In this document: in pieces, positions 9,032-17,148 of the stretch
Layout of the letters: each line of letters starts with the position of its first letter
How positions within the stretch are numbered: position 1 is the stretch's first letter
NCBI GenBank assembly: GCA_001784565.1
Contig: MFRL01000015.1
Span: 1 to 37,788 of the forward strand
DNA length: 37,788 nucleotides
Source of the DNA: Candidatus Melainabacteria bacterium GWF2_37_15
Lineage (GTDB): Bacteria; Cyanobacteriota; Vampirovibrionia; Gastranaerophilales; UBA9971
Direction of reading: 5' to 3'
Position numbers and translations under genes: made by a program
The notes under the pieces: model-generated
Seen by the model: only the letters and a program-made list of their open reading frames with translations
What the model was told of the DNA's origin: nothing
Databases searched by the model: none

Positions 9032-10029
9032 AATAGTTTTAATTGACTCATTAATGCCTTAAATTGATCAATTGTCAGGCTCTGGGCTCCATCAGATGAA
9101 GCATTGTCAGGGTCATGGTGGACTTCTATCATTAAACCATGCGCCCCTGCTGCAATTGCGGCCTTTGACATCGGCTCTATTAAAAACCTTCTTCCGGTTG
9201 CGTGGCTTGGATCAGCTATTACCGGCAGGTGGGAGTATTTCTTTATAACCGGGATCGCGGCAATATCAAAAATATTCCTTGTATAATGCGAATCCAGGCC
9301 TTTAACTCCTCTTTCACAGAGGATGACATTGGGATTTCCTGCATAAATAATGTATTCCGCCGCCAATAAAAATTCTCTTATACTTGCTGCCGGGCCTCTT
9401 TTTAATATTATAGGCTTGTTAACCTTTCCAAGAGCCTTAAGAAGTTTGTAATTCTGCATATTGCGTGCGCCTATTTGCAAAATATCTGCATATTCGGCAA
9501 CAAGACCAATTTCAGGCGTATCCATAACTTCTGTAGCTATTAAAAGGCCAGTCTTTTCCCGCGCTTCGGCAAGATATTTAAGTCCTTCTTCCTCCAGTCC
9601 CTGGAAATCATAAGGACTTGTCCTTGGCTTGAAAGCCCCGCCTCTAAGTACCTGTGCGCCTGCTTCCTTTGCTCCATAAGCCACTTGCAATAGTCCGTCA
9701 ATGCCTTTTTCTACACTGCATGGACCCGCCATTATTACAGGAGGCTGGTTTCCTCCAATTTTTACGCCATGTCCGAGATCAATAACTGAATCTTCCATTT
9801 TACTTTCTCTTCCAACAAGTTTATAAGGTTCCTGAATAAGTTTTACTTCCCTGACGCCTTCCATCGAAGCCAAAGAAGCAGGCTCAATAAGCCTTTTATC
9901 TCCAATAGCGGCCAGAACTGTCATAACTTCGCCGCGGTTAAAAACTATTTTAAATCCCAGGCTTTCCAGTTTTTTAGCAACATTTTGTATCTGCGTCTCA
10001 TTTGCCTGAGGTTCCATTACTATTATCAT
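9019..10029 (-). CDS. aroF: 3-deoxy-7-phosphoheptulonate synthase (type I beta, with regulatory domain)
   Basis: DAHP synthase condenses phosphoenolpyruvate and erythrose 4-phosphate, the first shikimate step. Seen: an N-terminal ferredoxin-like/ACT-type regulatory domain (about 70 residues, starting MIIVMEP as in the Thermotoga enzyme), then the barrel with [39 protein letters not shown] and [15 protein letters not shown]. The metal-binding Cys, His, Glu and Asp motifs are all present. I chose the start at 10029 (336 residues) rather than the longer reading frame from 10053. AGAGG lies eight bases upstream of 10029, and homologues begin there. The N-terminal domain suggests feedback inhibition by an aromatic amino acid, as known for this subclass. 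Confidence 0.95.
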   Translation of the reverse strand: MIIVMEPQANETQIQNVAKKLESLGFKIVFNRGEVMTVLAAIGDKRLIEPASLASMEGVREVKLIQEPYKLVGRESKMEDSVIDLGHGVKIGGNQPPVIMAGPCSVEKGIDGLLQVAYGAKEAGAQVLRGGAFKPRTSPYDFQGLEEEGLKYLAEAREKTGLLIATEVMDTPEIGLVAEYADILQIGARNMQNYKLLKALGKVNKPIILKRGPAASIREFLLAAEYIIYAGNPNVILCERGVKGLDSHYTRNIFDIAAIPVIKKYSHLPVIADPSHATGRRFLIEPMSKAAIAAGAHGLMIEVHHDPDNASSDGAQSLTIDQFKALMSQLKLLCKQ

Positions 10030-10078
10030 TCGGGTCGCCTCTTGCCTAATCAATCCATGTCAAGTTTAACATAAACTA

Positions 10079-10107
10079 TTGACTCGCGAGCTAAAAGAAT
10101 GTTAAAA
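10079..10107 (+). promoter_or_regulatory. weak promoter candidate for the PfkB kinase
   Basis: TTGACT at 10079-10084 and TTAAAA at 10102-10107 are spaced by 17 bases. The start codon is only eight bases after the -10, so the mRNA would be nearly leaderless. No Shine-Dalgarno is visible. Confidence 0.3.
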
Positions 10108-10115
10108 AAGTAAAC

Positions 10116-11057
10116 ATGACTGATAATCTCGATATTATTGTAATAGGAGAAAGCTTAATTGAGCTTTCGACTGATAAAAAATTAGAATATGCTGAAGTAT
10201 TTCATAAATACTATGGCGGGGATGTATTGAATACAGCTATTACAGCCACAAGGCTCGGTTCAAGAGTTGGGTTTTTAACAAAGGTTGGAAATGACCCATT
10301 TAAAGATTTTTTACTGGATTCCTGGCAGACAGAGAACATTGATATAAGCTATGTTAAAGTAGTAGAGGGTTATAACGGACTTTATATTGTCTCAAACCCA
10401 GATGATGGCAAAAAAGAAATGGCCTATTATCGAAAAAAGAGTGCTGCAACTACACTTTCCATAGAGGATATTCCTGAGGAAGTTATTGAGAGGTCTTCTA
10501 TCGTATATTCTACGGGAATTACTCAGTCTTTGTCTACATCTGCAAGAGGAGCAGTCAAGAAAGCCTTCTCAATAGCCGGTGATAAGGAATGCCTGGTTGC
10601 TTATGATCCTAATTATAAAGCTACCCTTATTGACATTGAAGAGGCAAAAGCTGCGCTGGAGGAGGTTATTGAGTATATTGACATTTTGATACTCAGTAAT
10701 GTCCACGATGCTGAAAGGCTTATGGGCATTAATTCTGCAGATAAAATAATCAAGTATTTCTGGGATAGGGGAATCCCTACAATTGCCGTCAAAATGGGGA
10801 TGGCTGGTTGTGCAATAGGCCACAACGGAGAAATAAACATTATTCCACCCAGGCAAGTTAGCCCTGTGGACTCTACGGGGGCGGGTGATGCTTTTAATGG
10901 TGGATTTCTGCACGGAATCGCCAGAGGATTAACGCCATTTGAGGCTGGAAAGTTGGCTTCTATTGTTGCATCTGAGCAAACAAGAGGCTGGGGTGCAATA
11001 CAATCAATACCTAATAAAGATCATGTCCTTGAAGAATTTAAAAAAGGGGAAGCATAA
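10116..11057 (+). CDS. PfkB-family carbohydrate kinase, 2-keto-3-deoxygluconate kinase-like
   Basis: A 313-residue ribokinase-family (PfkB) sugar kinase. Seen: the N-terminal ESLIEL start; GGDVLNTAITATRLGSRVGFLTKVG, which is the sugar-binding signature; and the C-terminal ATP-site/catalytic motif DSTGAGDAFNGGFLHGIARG with the catalytic Asp. The overall pattern (ISYVKVVEGYNGLYIV, MAYYRKKSAA, DPNYKATL) is closest to 2-keto-3-deoxygluconate kinases. Ribokinase or fructokinase cannot be excluded from sequence alone. It stands alone, divergent from aroF with an 86-base gap, and the companion aldolase (KdgA) is not nearby. Confidence 0.85.
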   Translation: MTDNLDIIVIGESLIELSTDKKLEYAEVFHKYYGGDVLNTAITATRLGSRVGFLTKVGNDPFKDFLLDSWQTENIDISYVKVVEGYNGLYIVSNPDDGKKEMAYYRKKSAATTLSIEDIPEEVIERSSIVYSTGITQSLSTSARGAVKKAFSIAGDKECLVAYDPNYKATLIDIEEAKAALEEVIEYIDILILSNVHDAERLMGINSADKIIKYFWDRGIPTIAVKMGMAGCAIGHNGEINIIPPRQVSPVDSTGAGDAFNGGFLHGIARGLTPFEAGKLASIVASEQTRGWGAIQSIPNKDHVLEEFKKGEA

Positions 11058-11132
11058 AAACAATTATACGAATTCACCCGAATCAATGCATTAAGAATTA
11101 TTAACTAAAATTTTTTCAGGCGGGGAAAGAGT

Positions 11133-11160
11133 TTGCGCCATAATGTATAAATTTTATACA
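11133..11160 (+). promoter_or_regulatory. candidate promoter overlapped by a 17-bp operator-like dyad
   Basis: TTGCGC at 11133-11138 and TATACA at 11155-11160 are spaced by 16 bases. The spacer and -10 are covered by the perfect dyad TGTATAAA-T-TTTATACA at 11144-11160. A repressor binding there would block the promoter of the downstream orphan gene. Both elements are predictions. Confidence 0.35.
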
Positions 11161-11233
11161 AATTCAATGGAAAGATCTTTTTTGAGGGGTTTTAAAACAA
11201 ACGTAATAACTAGACAAAGGAGGAATGGATATA

Positions 11234-11641
11234 ATGTTAAATAAAATGAATTCTGGTATGAAAAGAACACCTGCATTTAGCGCAGTTGCTGTTTATGCAA
11301 AATTTACTGGTCCACCAGCAGAGTACAAACCTGGAAGTAAGGATACTTTTGAGGCTCTACACCAAAGATTAAAGGATGCAGCTCAAGCAAAAGGTCTGGT
11401 TGTATCGGAGGAGACTAAAACAGATGGAGTACTAATGGGAGGTTTCAAGCAATGGTTTGAATTTGCAGTTAAACCTAACTCGTTGGATCCTAAAGAAAAT
11501 GCTACACTAATGGCTTTAGATGAAGAAAAAAGGATTGCAGATATAATAAAAAAAGAATGCGGTGAGTTTGTTGATGTTGAGACTGATATTTTCAAACAAA
11601 GACCTATAGCTGCAGCTAAAGAAATCGAAAAACTTATTTAA
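11234..11641 (+). CDS. orphan protein with N-terminal KFTG tail
   Basis: I do not recognise this protein. The frame opens at ATG 11225, but AAAGGAGG at 11216-11223 sits only one base from it. ATG 11234 is ten bases downstream of that strong Shine-Dalgarno and is the likely start, giving 135 residues. The first 30 residues (MLNKMNSGMKRTPAF, then AVYAKFTGPP) are polar and loosely structured. The rest is Lys/Glu-rich and looks like a small soluble alpha/beta domain. No Cys, signal peptide or membrane segment is present. The Phe-Thr-Gly at residues 24-26 fits the recurring tail seen in other orphans here. It is monocistronic, with its own candidate promoter and a strong downstream hairpin. Confidence 0.75.
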   Translation: MLNKMNSGMKRTPAFSAVAVYAKFTGPPAEYKPGSKDTFEALHQRLKDAAQAKGLVVSEETKTDGVLMGGFKQWFEFAVKPNSLDPKENATLMALDEEKRIADIIKKECGEFVDVETDIFKQRPIAAAKEIEKLI

Positions 11642-11659
11642 TAAAATTATTGTTTTTTG

Positions 11660-11692
11660 TTAACAGGGCCGAGCTTCGCTCGGCCCTGTTAA
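11660..11692. terminator. 15-bp hairpin between convergent genes
   Basis: TTAACAGGGCCGAGC at 11660-11674 pairs exactly with 11678-11692 around a TTC loop. It is followed by AAC and four A on the plus strand and preceded by a run of T, so it can act for the minus-strand pfp gene and perhaps for both directions. Confidence 0.75.
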
Positions 11693-11705
11693 AACTAAAA
11701 ATCAG

Positions 11706-13358
11706 TTACTTATTCTCAAGTTGCAATGTCTCTGTTGTAATGTCAGTTACTTCTGATGGGCCAAAATACTGAATTGGCCCTGGATAAACATAACAATCCT
11801 CAAGCGCCCAGGTTTCCCTTTTTTCGCTAAACTTCCTGAATGGCTTGCCATCAAGCTCAACCAGTGCTTTTTTAATTACGGGCTTCATTTTGCCATGGCG
11901 TTTTTCCATATTCATCATTGAGGTTAGCGGTATGCCGCCTGCGATCCATTGATCTGACGATTTGGTCAGGTTTCTTACTGATGAAATGTAACCACTAAGA
12001 CCTGCCTGGATAAGTGCAAAAGCATTGTATCCCAGTGAATAGCAGTAATCAGCGTCAAAGTTGGAAGGTGCGGCGCATCTGCCTTCATAGCCGAAGAAGT
12101 GTGTCTGGCTAGCAAATTTAACGCCTGTTAACTTTGCTTTTAGCATTTCTGTAAGCAGTTTTTCAGTTTCAATCCTTGAAACCTGTACATTGCCGTGCGG
12201 GTCGCGATCAAGCATAAGTTGAAGCTGTATATCTCTAGGCAGGGAATTAAACAAGTTACTGTCTTTGCCGGTTAAAAGACCTTTTATGTAAGGTATTTCC
12301 TGTCCGGGTAGTGATGCCAGCTCTTTTTTAACTTCTTCCGTGGCTAGTTTATCGTTTAGCGTTGAAATAAGGTGTTTCATTTCAGGAATAAATTCTATTA
12401 ACCCTTCAGGTATCAGCGCAACGCCAAAGTTCTTGCCTTTTTGTGCTCTTTTGGTGATTATGTCAGCCATATAGTCTATTATTTGAGCCAGTGACATATT
12501 TTTTTCTGCCACTTCTTCAGAAATCAGTGTTATATTGGGCTGCGTTTTTAATGCGCACTCAAGAGCGATGTGGGATGCACTTCTTCCCATTAATTTAATG
12601 AAGTGCCAGTATTTTTTAGCGGAATTTGCGTCCTTAAGGATATTTCCGATCAGTTCTGAATACACCTTTGTTGCTGTGTCAAAGCCAAATGAGGCTTCAA
12701 TCTGTTCATTTTTAAGATCGCCGTCAATAGTCTTTGGCACGCCGATAACCTGTATATTAGCACCTTTGCTTTTAAAATACTCAGCAAGCATTGCAGCGTT
12801 GGTGTTGGAATCATCGCCACCTATTACGACAACTGCTGATACGCCTAAATTTTTACAGGTTTGCCATGTTTTTTCGAAGTGATCTTCTGTTTCCAGTTTT
12901 GTCCTTCCGGATCCGATTATGTCAAAGCCGCCGGTGTTGCGGAATTCATCCATATAATCAGCTGTAATTTCTTTATATTTACCTTCCATTATTCCTGAGG
13001 GGCCGCCAAGGAAGCCTATCAGCTTATTTTCAGGATTAGCTTCTTTTAACGCGTCAAATATCCCGGCAATAACGTTGTGGCCGCCGGGCGCCTGACCGCC
13101 TGAAAGGATTACGCCAACGTTAACAGTTATTTGTGCGGCATTGGTTCCGTTTGGCTCGAATGTAACCACTTTTGAGCCGAAAATATGCGGGAACATTGTT
13201 TTAATATCCTCGGCATCGCCTGCTGCGGATGTTGTTTCGCCTTCGACAACCTTTAAATTCTTAATGCCCTGTTTCAGGGATTTTGGAAGTTTAGGTTTAT
13301 ATTCGTGCCTTGCTTTTTGCAAAGGGGAAATTTCTGTTGTCTGTAAGGTTTTAATCAT
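11706..13358 (-). CDS. pfp: pyrophosphate--fructose 6-phosphate 1-phosphotransferase
   Basis: This enzyme phosphorylates fructose 6-phosphate with PPi instead of ATP, reversibly, saving ATP in anaerobes. The 550-residue length matches the long (plant-like/Spirochaete) PFP clade. Seen: [25 protein letters not shown] (residues about 180-186 from the chosen start) with Asp where ATP enzymes have Gly, [10 protein letters not shown] with the PPi-specific Lys, and MGRSASH. The reading frame extends to GTG 13367, but AGGAG is only one base from it and ten bases from ATG 13358, so I place the start at 13358. It lies 18 bases after the ORF6N gene and is probably co-transcribed with it, with a hairpin at its end. 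Confidence 0.96.
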   Translation of the reverse strand: MIKTLQTTEISPLQKARHEYKPKLPKSLKQGIKNLKVVEGETTSAAGDAEDIKTMFPHIFGSKVVTFEPNGTNAAQITVNVGVILSGGQAPGGHNVIAGIFDALKEANPENKLIGFLGGPSGIMEGKYKEITADYMDEFRNTGGFDIIGSGRTKLETEDHFEKTWQTCKNLGVSAVVVIGGDDSNTNAAMLAEYFKSKGANIQVIGVPKTIDGDLKNEQIEASFGFDTATKVYSELIGNILKDANSAKKYWHFIKLMGRSASHIALECALKTQPNITLISEEVAEKNMSLAQIIDYMADIITKRAQKGKNFGVALIPEGLIEFIPEMKHLISTLNDKLATEEVKKELASLPGQEIPYIKGLLTGKDSNLFNSLPRDIQLQLMLDRDPHGNVQVSRIETEKLLTEMLKAKLTGVKFASQTHFFGYEGRCAAPSNFDADYCYSLGYNAFALIQAGLSGYISSVRNLTKSSDQWIAGGIPLTSMMNMEKRHGKMKPVIKKALVELDGKPFRKFSEKRETWALEDCYVYPGPIQYFGPSEVTDITTETLQLENK

Positions 13359-13376
13359 ATTAGTCACTCTCCTCTT

Positions 13377-13910
13377 TTAATCTGTTATAAAGCCTATTTT
13401 ATTGGGTTCTTTAGGGTTTTCCAATAAATTATTTAATACGTGAATTATCTGGGTAAAATTCTGATCGTGCTCTTCCAGCCTGGCATCAGTTTTTTCCATA
13501 TACAGCAATAAAAGCTTTTTAAGTTCGCTTACTTCCTGCACTGGAGTAGTAGCTAACTGTCTTAATTTTACGAAAACCCTCATTATTTGAACATTAACGG
13601 CAACGGCTCTTTTGCTATTGAGTACGCTTGATAACATAAGAACGCCATGCTCTGTAAAGACATAAGGTCTAAAACCTTTACGACGGCTAGTTTTCTGAAC
13701 GTGGTCACAATTTGTGACCACCTCTTCTTCTGTGAGCTGGAACATAAAATCTTCCGGGAATCGGTCTATATTTCTCTTCACTGCTTGGTTAAGGACTTTT
13801 GTTTCCACTTCATAAAGTTCAGCAAGGTCACTATCCAGCATAACCCGATGTCCACGGATGATATAAATTTTATTTTCAATGGTTTTTATTGGTAAAAGTT
13901 GATTTTGCAT
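13377..13910 (-). CDS. ORF6N-domain DNA-binding protein
   Basis: The first approximately 90 residues match the ORF6N domain found in phage antirepressor-like and bacterial proteins: IENKIYIIRGHRVMLDSDLAELYEVETKVLNQAVKRN, then RFPEDFMFQLT and FTEHGVLMLSSVLNS (pieces of one motif). The C-terminal 60 residues are a Leu/Glu-rich helix, probably a dimerising coiled coil. It is likely a DNA-binding regulator; the target is unknown. The frame is open to 13934, but family members begin about nine residues before IENKIY, the upstream promoter would leave no leader for 13934, and AGAGGAAA precedes ATG 13910. I therefore chose 13910 (177 residues). It sits upstream of pfp in one transcription unit, which is unusual for a phage-type regulator. 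Confidence 0.85.
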   Translation of the reverse strand: MQNQLLPIKTIENKIYIIRGHRVMLDSDLAELYEVETKVLNQAVKRNIDRFPEDFMFQLTEEEVVTNCDHVQKTSRRKGFRPYVFTEHGVLMLSSVLNSKRAVAVNVQIMRVFVKLRQLATTPVQEVSELKKLLLLYMEKTDARLEEHDQNFTQIIHVLNNLLENPKEPNKIGFITD

Positions 13911-13942
13911 TTCGCAATGCTTTCCTCTTCTCATTCTCCCTA

Positions 13943-13972
13943 TTTATACCACAAGCAAAGAGGAAGTGTCAT
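13943..13972 (-). promoter_or_regulatory. promoter of the ORF6N-pfp unit
   Basis: On the minus strand, ATGACA (13972-13967) and TATAAA (13948-13943) are spaced by 18 bases. A TG one base before the -10 makes it an extended -10. Transcription would begin near 13936, consistent with the start codon at 13910. Confidence 0.55.
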
Positions 13973-13985
13973 TAAGGGGGGTCTG

Positions 13986-13999
13986 TTAACAATTGTTAA
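13986..13999. promoter_or_regulatory. perfect 14-bp palindrome, possible operator
   Basis: TTAACAATTGTTAA is a perfect dyad just upstream of the ORF6N-pfp promoter and about 155 bases before the small gene at 14155. It could be an operator, possibly for the ORF6N protein itself, but in AT-rich DNA it may be chance. Confidence 0.3.
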
Positions 14000-14154
14000 G
14001 GTCAATTTTTTAAGTATAGCAAGGGTTTAAGGGGGACGAGTAAAAATTCTCTTGTTTTTGTTGTTAATTTTTTCTTTCAGGGTTTTTGTATAAGTATTAA
14101 AAATCAAATTCACAAAAATGTAGGCAGATAAGAAGTAATGAAAGGGAAAAAAGA

Positions 14155-14397
14155 ATGAGTTTAAGTATTAACAGAGTAGGTATTCAACAGGCTAATTTCA
14201 GTAATTCAAGAAAAGTTGGTTTTGGAAGTCAAGAGGATAAAGACAGAATAAAACAACTGGAGCAAGAAAATGCGGAACTTAAACAAAAAAATGCGGAGCT
14301 TCAAAAAGAACTAGACGCTATAAATGCAAAGAAAATCGAAGAAGATCGCAAATTTTGGGCTGGAATGAGGAAAATAGGTGGAAGTCACTGTCAGTAA
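14155..14397 (+). CDS. small coiled-coil protein with N-terminal GFGS tail
   Basis: An 80-residue orphan. The first 27 residues are polar and flexible, ending in VGFGSQED (F23-G24-S25). Residues about 30-62 form clear heptads (IKQLEQENAELKQKNAELQ), so a dimeric or trimeric coiled coil is expected. The end is basic (FWAGMRKIGG). AAAGGG at 14141-14146 lies eight bases before the ATG, supporting the start. Upstream, 13935-14154 is a divergent regulatory region. A palindromic repeat lies 30 bases after the stop. No signal peptide in the classical sense, no membrane segment. Function unknown; the N-terminal tail links it to other small proteins in the window. Confidence 0.75.
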   Translation: MSLSINRVGIQQANFSNSRKVGFGSQEDKDRIKQLEQENAELKQKNAELQKELDAINAKKIEEDRKFWAGMRKIGGSHCQ

Positions 14398-14427
14398 AAA
14401 TTGCAACTTTAGCCTTGTAATCTTATA

Positions 14428-14446
14428 GGGTGCGCAGTGCGCACCC
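14428..14446. repeat. TAGGG-type palindromic repeat
   Basis: GGGTGCGC (14428-14435), loop AGT, GCGCACCC (14439-14446), headed by TA. It is the same style as the repeats at 36987 and 37549-37684. It lies between convergent genes and may double as a terminator. Confidence 0.7.
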
Positions 14447-14451
14447 TTCGT

Positions 14452-15141
14452 TTACTTTTCTTTTACATACTTCTCCCATAAATCCGGCCGCTTTTGCTGT
14501 GTTCTTAATACTGCCTGCTCTTTGCGCCATTCGGCGATTTTTTTGTGGTTGCCGGAAAGCAGCACATCAGGCACTTTCATTCCTCGAAAATCGTACGGCC
14601 TCGTGTAATGCGGGTATTCCAGTAATCCCTCATAAAAACTCTCTTCCACTGATGATTCGTCCTTGCCAAGAACGCCGGGAAGCAGCCTTGTGACTGCATC
14701 TATAATACAAAGTGCCGGGAGCTCTCCGCCTGTAAGTACAAAATCACCAATGGAAATTTCTATAATATCTGGGATTGCCCTTATTCTTTCATCAAAACCC
14801 TCGTAATGCCCGCATAGCATTATTAATTGTTCTTTTTGAGCAAATTCCACAGCTTTTTCCTGGTTAAAAGGCTGACCTTGAGGTGTTAATAGAAGGGTTA
14901 CTGAATTTTCAACCTTTTGTACTGATTCATAAGCATCATAAAAAGGCGGACACATTAGCACCATGCCAGCGCCGCCACCGTATGGAGTGTCATCTACTTT
15001 TCTATGCACATCATGCGTAAAATCGCGCGGGTTTGTTGTATTAACGGTAATAATACCCTGCTTGCGAGCACGGCCGGGGATGCTGAAGGAGCAGTAGTTG
15101 TCTATTATTTCAGGAAATAGGGTGATAATGTCGAATTTCAT
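14452..15141 (-). CDS. trmD: tRNA (guanine37-N1)-methyltransferase
   Basis: TrmD methylates G37 of tRNAs with S-adenosylmethionine, preventing +1 frameshifts. This 229-residue protein is full length. It opens with MKFDIITLFPEI and carries the substrate-site stretch DDTPYGGGAGMVLM, the SPOUT-fold knot region LCGHYEGFDERI, and IEISIGDFVLTGGELPAL, all diagnostic. The start overlaps the rimM stop by four bases (ATGA), so the two are translationally coupled. The gene is the last of the ylqD-rimM-trmD transcript, which ends just before a palindromic repeat. The rpsP and rplS genes that often flank this block are not present here. Confidence 0.97.
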   Translation of the reverse strand: MKFDIITLFPEIIDNYCSFSIPGRARKQGIITVNTTNPRDFTHDVHRKVDDTPYGGGAGMVLMCPPFYDAYESVQKVENSVTLLLTPQGQPFNQEKAVEFAQKEQLIMLCGHYEGFDERIRAIPDIIEISIGDFVLTGGELPALCIIDAVTRLLPGVLGKDESSVEESFYEGLLEYPHYTRPYDFRGMKVPDVLLSGNHKKIAEWRKEQAVLRTQQKRPDLWEKYVKEK

Positions 15142-15650
15142 TCAAACAGCCCTTCAATCCTGCGTATAGTTATCCTTTTTTCTTTTAAATCCACGTCAGG
15201 CACGATTTCCCTGTTGAATGGCACCATGGTTTCCTTGTTACTTTCATCCTTAATGAATAACGTATCCTGCTCTTTGATGTTTACAACTCCTGAAATCTTG
15301 CCCAGAAGGTTTCCTTCTTCGTCGTAGGCATTTAAGCCGACCAGATCACTAATGTAAAATTCATCTTCCTGAAGATACTTTTCCAGCAGTTCTTTTGGGG
15401 CTTTTAAGAGGGAGCCTTTGAATTCTATAGCCTCATCCACTGAATTTATTTCTTTAAATTTAATCAATGCAAACTTTTTATGAAACCTCAGCTGTTCAAT
15501 AGTTAGTATGGTTGTTTGAGAACCTCTCACAGCAAATAATTCGGCAATTTCAGAAAAGATTTTTTCGTCACCTTCTGTAAAGCCGACTTTAACTTCGCCT
15601 TTTATGCCGTGAAAGTTTAGGATTTTCCCGATTGATAATAGATTTTGCAT
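15138..15650 (-). CDS. rimM: ribosome maturation factor RimM
   Basis: A 170-residue RimM homologue that assists assembly of the 30S subunit head by binding S19 near 16S rRNA. Seen: the N-terminal beta-barrel start LLSIGKILNFHGIKGEVKV, with the family's GxxGEV pattern, and the C-terminal PRC-barrel (EFYISDLVGLNAYDEEGNLLGKISGV, here quoted in parts: DLVGLNAYDEEG and LGKISGV). Length and order fit. It shares one base with the ylqD stop and four with trmD, indicating a tight operon. Confidence 0.94.
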   Translation of the reverse strand: MQNLLSIGKILNFHGIKGEVKVGFTEGDEKIFSEIAELFAVRGSQTTILTIEQLRFHKKFALIKFKEINSVDEAIEFKGSLLKAPKELLEKYLQEDEFYISDLVGLNAYDEEGNLLGKISGVVNIKEQDTLFIKDESNKETMVPFNREIVPDVDLKEKRITIRRIEGLFE

Positions 15651-16087
15651 TAATCTATTATATCCTGAATAACCCCGTCTTTTACAAGTATTTCAGCTTG
15701 TTTGAATTTTTCGTATAAATTCTCACCGGGCTTGAGTTCTACATAGTTTTCAAGGCTTCCCGTCACTATCACGTTGTTTAAGGAGAGGTGGTCAATGTTA
15801 TCCTTTTGAAACTGTAATTCCTGCTTTAACTCACCCATTTGCTGAAGCCGGTGCAGGATTTCTTCAATTGCCTGCTGCGTCTGGTCAGGATTGCCTTCTC
15901 CAAAATACTGAGACAGACCTCCGCCGGTTTGATCCTGTATTTGCTTGGTTTGTAGCTCAAGCTGCATTATCTGGTTATCTATAAGGCGGATTTCCTTGTT
16001 TAGTTCTTCTTTTGCCTGTTGTTTAAACCCGTCAGTTACTATTGTTTTTACCATGACAGGCCTTTTAACTTTAATGGATTTAATCAT
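15650..16087 (-). CDS. ylqD: YlqD-family protein
   Basis: A 145-residue protein matching the YlqD family, whose gene lies just upstream of rimM-trmD in Bacillus as well. Seen: a short N-terminal beta region (KVKRPVMVKTIVTDGFKQQ), a central Gln/Glu/Leu-rich coiled coil (residues about 25-95), and a C-terminal beta domain (IVTGSLENYVELKPGENLY) ending in VKDGVIQDIID. The molecular role is unknown; position suggests ribosome biogenesis or RNA modification. A GAGG ribosome-binding site lies eight bases before the ATG. It is the first gene of the operon; 84 bases of AT-rich DNA separate it from nadA. Confidence 0.82.
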   Translation of the reverse strand: MIKSIKVKRPVMVKTIVTDGFKQQAKEELNKEIRLIDNQIMQLELQTKQIQDQTGGGLSQYFGEGNPDQTQQAIEEILHRLQQMGELKQELQFQKDNIDHLSLNNVIVTGSLENYVELKPGENLYEKFKQAEILVKDGVIQDIID

Positions 16088-16171
16088 GTCATACCTCTTT
16101 TAAGCTTTATATCTCACTTAAATTAAGTTTATTATATTAAAAATGATTTTTAATTACTAAAATAGGGTATT

Positions 16172-17074
16172 TTAGACCAGCAGCATGCGTTTTATTGCTT
16201 TACTGGCTTTCTGGAGCATTTCTGGTTCAACATTAATTTCATGTACATCGTTCTCAAAGGAAGTCAGGATATCTTCAATCGTATTCCATTTCATATTTTC
16301 ACAAACGGCTTTTTTGGACGCCAGGATAAAGGTTTTTTCCGGTAAATCCCTTTGCAGTCTTTCCACAACCCCCCGTTCAGTTGCGATTATAAACGTTTTT
16401 GCGCTGCTCTGTTTTGCTTTTTGCATTATGCCCGAGGTGCTGCCTACATAATCCGCTTCTTTAATAACTTCCATGTGGCATTCAGGATGAACAAGCACTT
16501 CTGCATCCTTATGCTTGTTTTTAAGTTCACGCACTTCTTGCGGAGTAATTCTCATATGAGTAGGGCAGTAACCATAATAAGAAATAATTTCCTTATCAGG
16601 TAATTGGCTTGCTACATATGCTCCAAGCCCCCGATCAGGAATAAAAAGCACTTTTTTATCCGGCAGGGATTGTACTACTTTTACCGCATTTGCACTGGTG
16701 CAGCAAATATCAGACTCGGCTTTTATCTCGGCTGTGGAATTTACATAACAGACTACCGGAACGCCAGGATATTGGGATTTAAACTTTTTTAATTCTTCCA
16801 CGTTTATCATATCTGCCATTAAGCACCCGGATTCCGGTCGTGGAAGGAGGACTTTTTTATCAGGGGAAAGTATTTTTGCTGTTTCTGCCATAAAATATAC
16901 ACCGGCAAAAACAATAATATCAGCATCTGTTTCTGCTGCCTTCTGGCTTAAATACAGCGAATCCCCTACATAATCAGCCACTTTATCGATTTCAATATTT
17001 TGATAACAGTGGGCAAGTATTACTGCATTTTTTTTCTTTTTTAAATAATTAATTGAATCCACTATTTCACTCAT
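16172..17074 (-). CDS. nadA: quinolinate synthase A
   Basis: NadA condenses iminoaspartate with dihydroxyacetone phosphate to quinolinate in NAD synthesis, using an oxygen-sensitive [4Fe-4S] cluster. The 300-residue length is usual for the compact form. The three cluster cysteines are C84 (ESGCLMADM), C170 (YGYCPTH) and C258 (VCENMKW). Substrate-binding motifs AHCYQN, YVNSTAEIKA, IPDRGLGAY and HPECHMEV are intact. Its usual partners nadB and nadC are not adjacent. It is divergent from the pilMN gene with a 74-base gap. Confidence 0.97.
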   Translation of the reverse strand: MSEIVDSINYLKKKKNAVILAHCYQNIEIDKVADYVGDSLYLSQKAAETDADIIVFAGVYFMAETAKILSPDKKVLLPRPESGCLMADMINVEELKKFKSQYPGVPVVCYVNSTAEIKAESDICCTSANAVKVVQSLPDKKVLFIPDRGLGAYVASQLPDKEIISYYGYCPTHMRITPQEVRELKNKHKDAEVLVHPECHMEVIKEADYVGSTSGIMQKAKQSSAKTFIIATERGVVERLQRDLPEKTFILASKKAVCENMKWNTIEDILTSFENDVHEINVEPEMLQKASKAIKRMLLV

Positions 17075-17095
17075 ATTACAATATAAACCGAAAAG

Positions 17096-17123
17096 CTTAT
17101 ATTTGTAAAAAACTTGCTAAAAT
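17096..17123 (+). promoter_or_regulatory. candidate extended -10 promoter for pilMN
   Basis: TG-C-TAAAAT with the -10 at 17118-17123 forms an extended -10; the -35 region (CTTATA, 17096-17101) is poor. It lies 25 bases before the PilM-PilN start codon, which has no visible Shine-Dalgarno. Confidence 0.35.
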
Positions 17124-17148
17124 GTAAACAACTAAATAAACTTAGTGT

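Noticed and set aside
13986-13999. Rex-type site for pfp
   Set aside because: The half-sites are in everted order (TTAACAA then TTGTTAA, no spacer) relative to the Rex consensus TTGTTAAnnnnTTAACAA.
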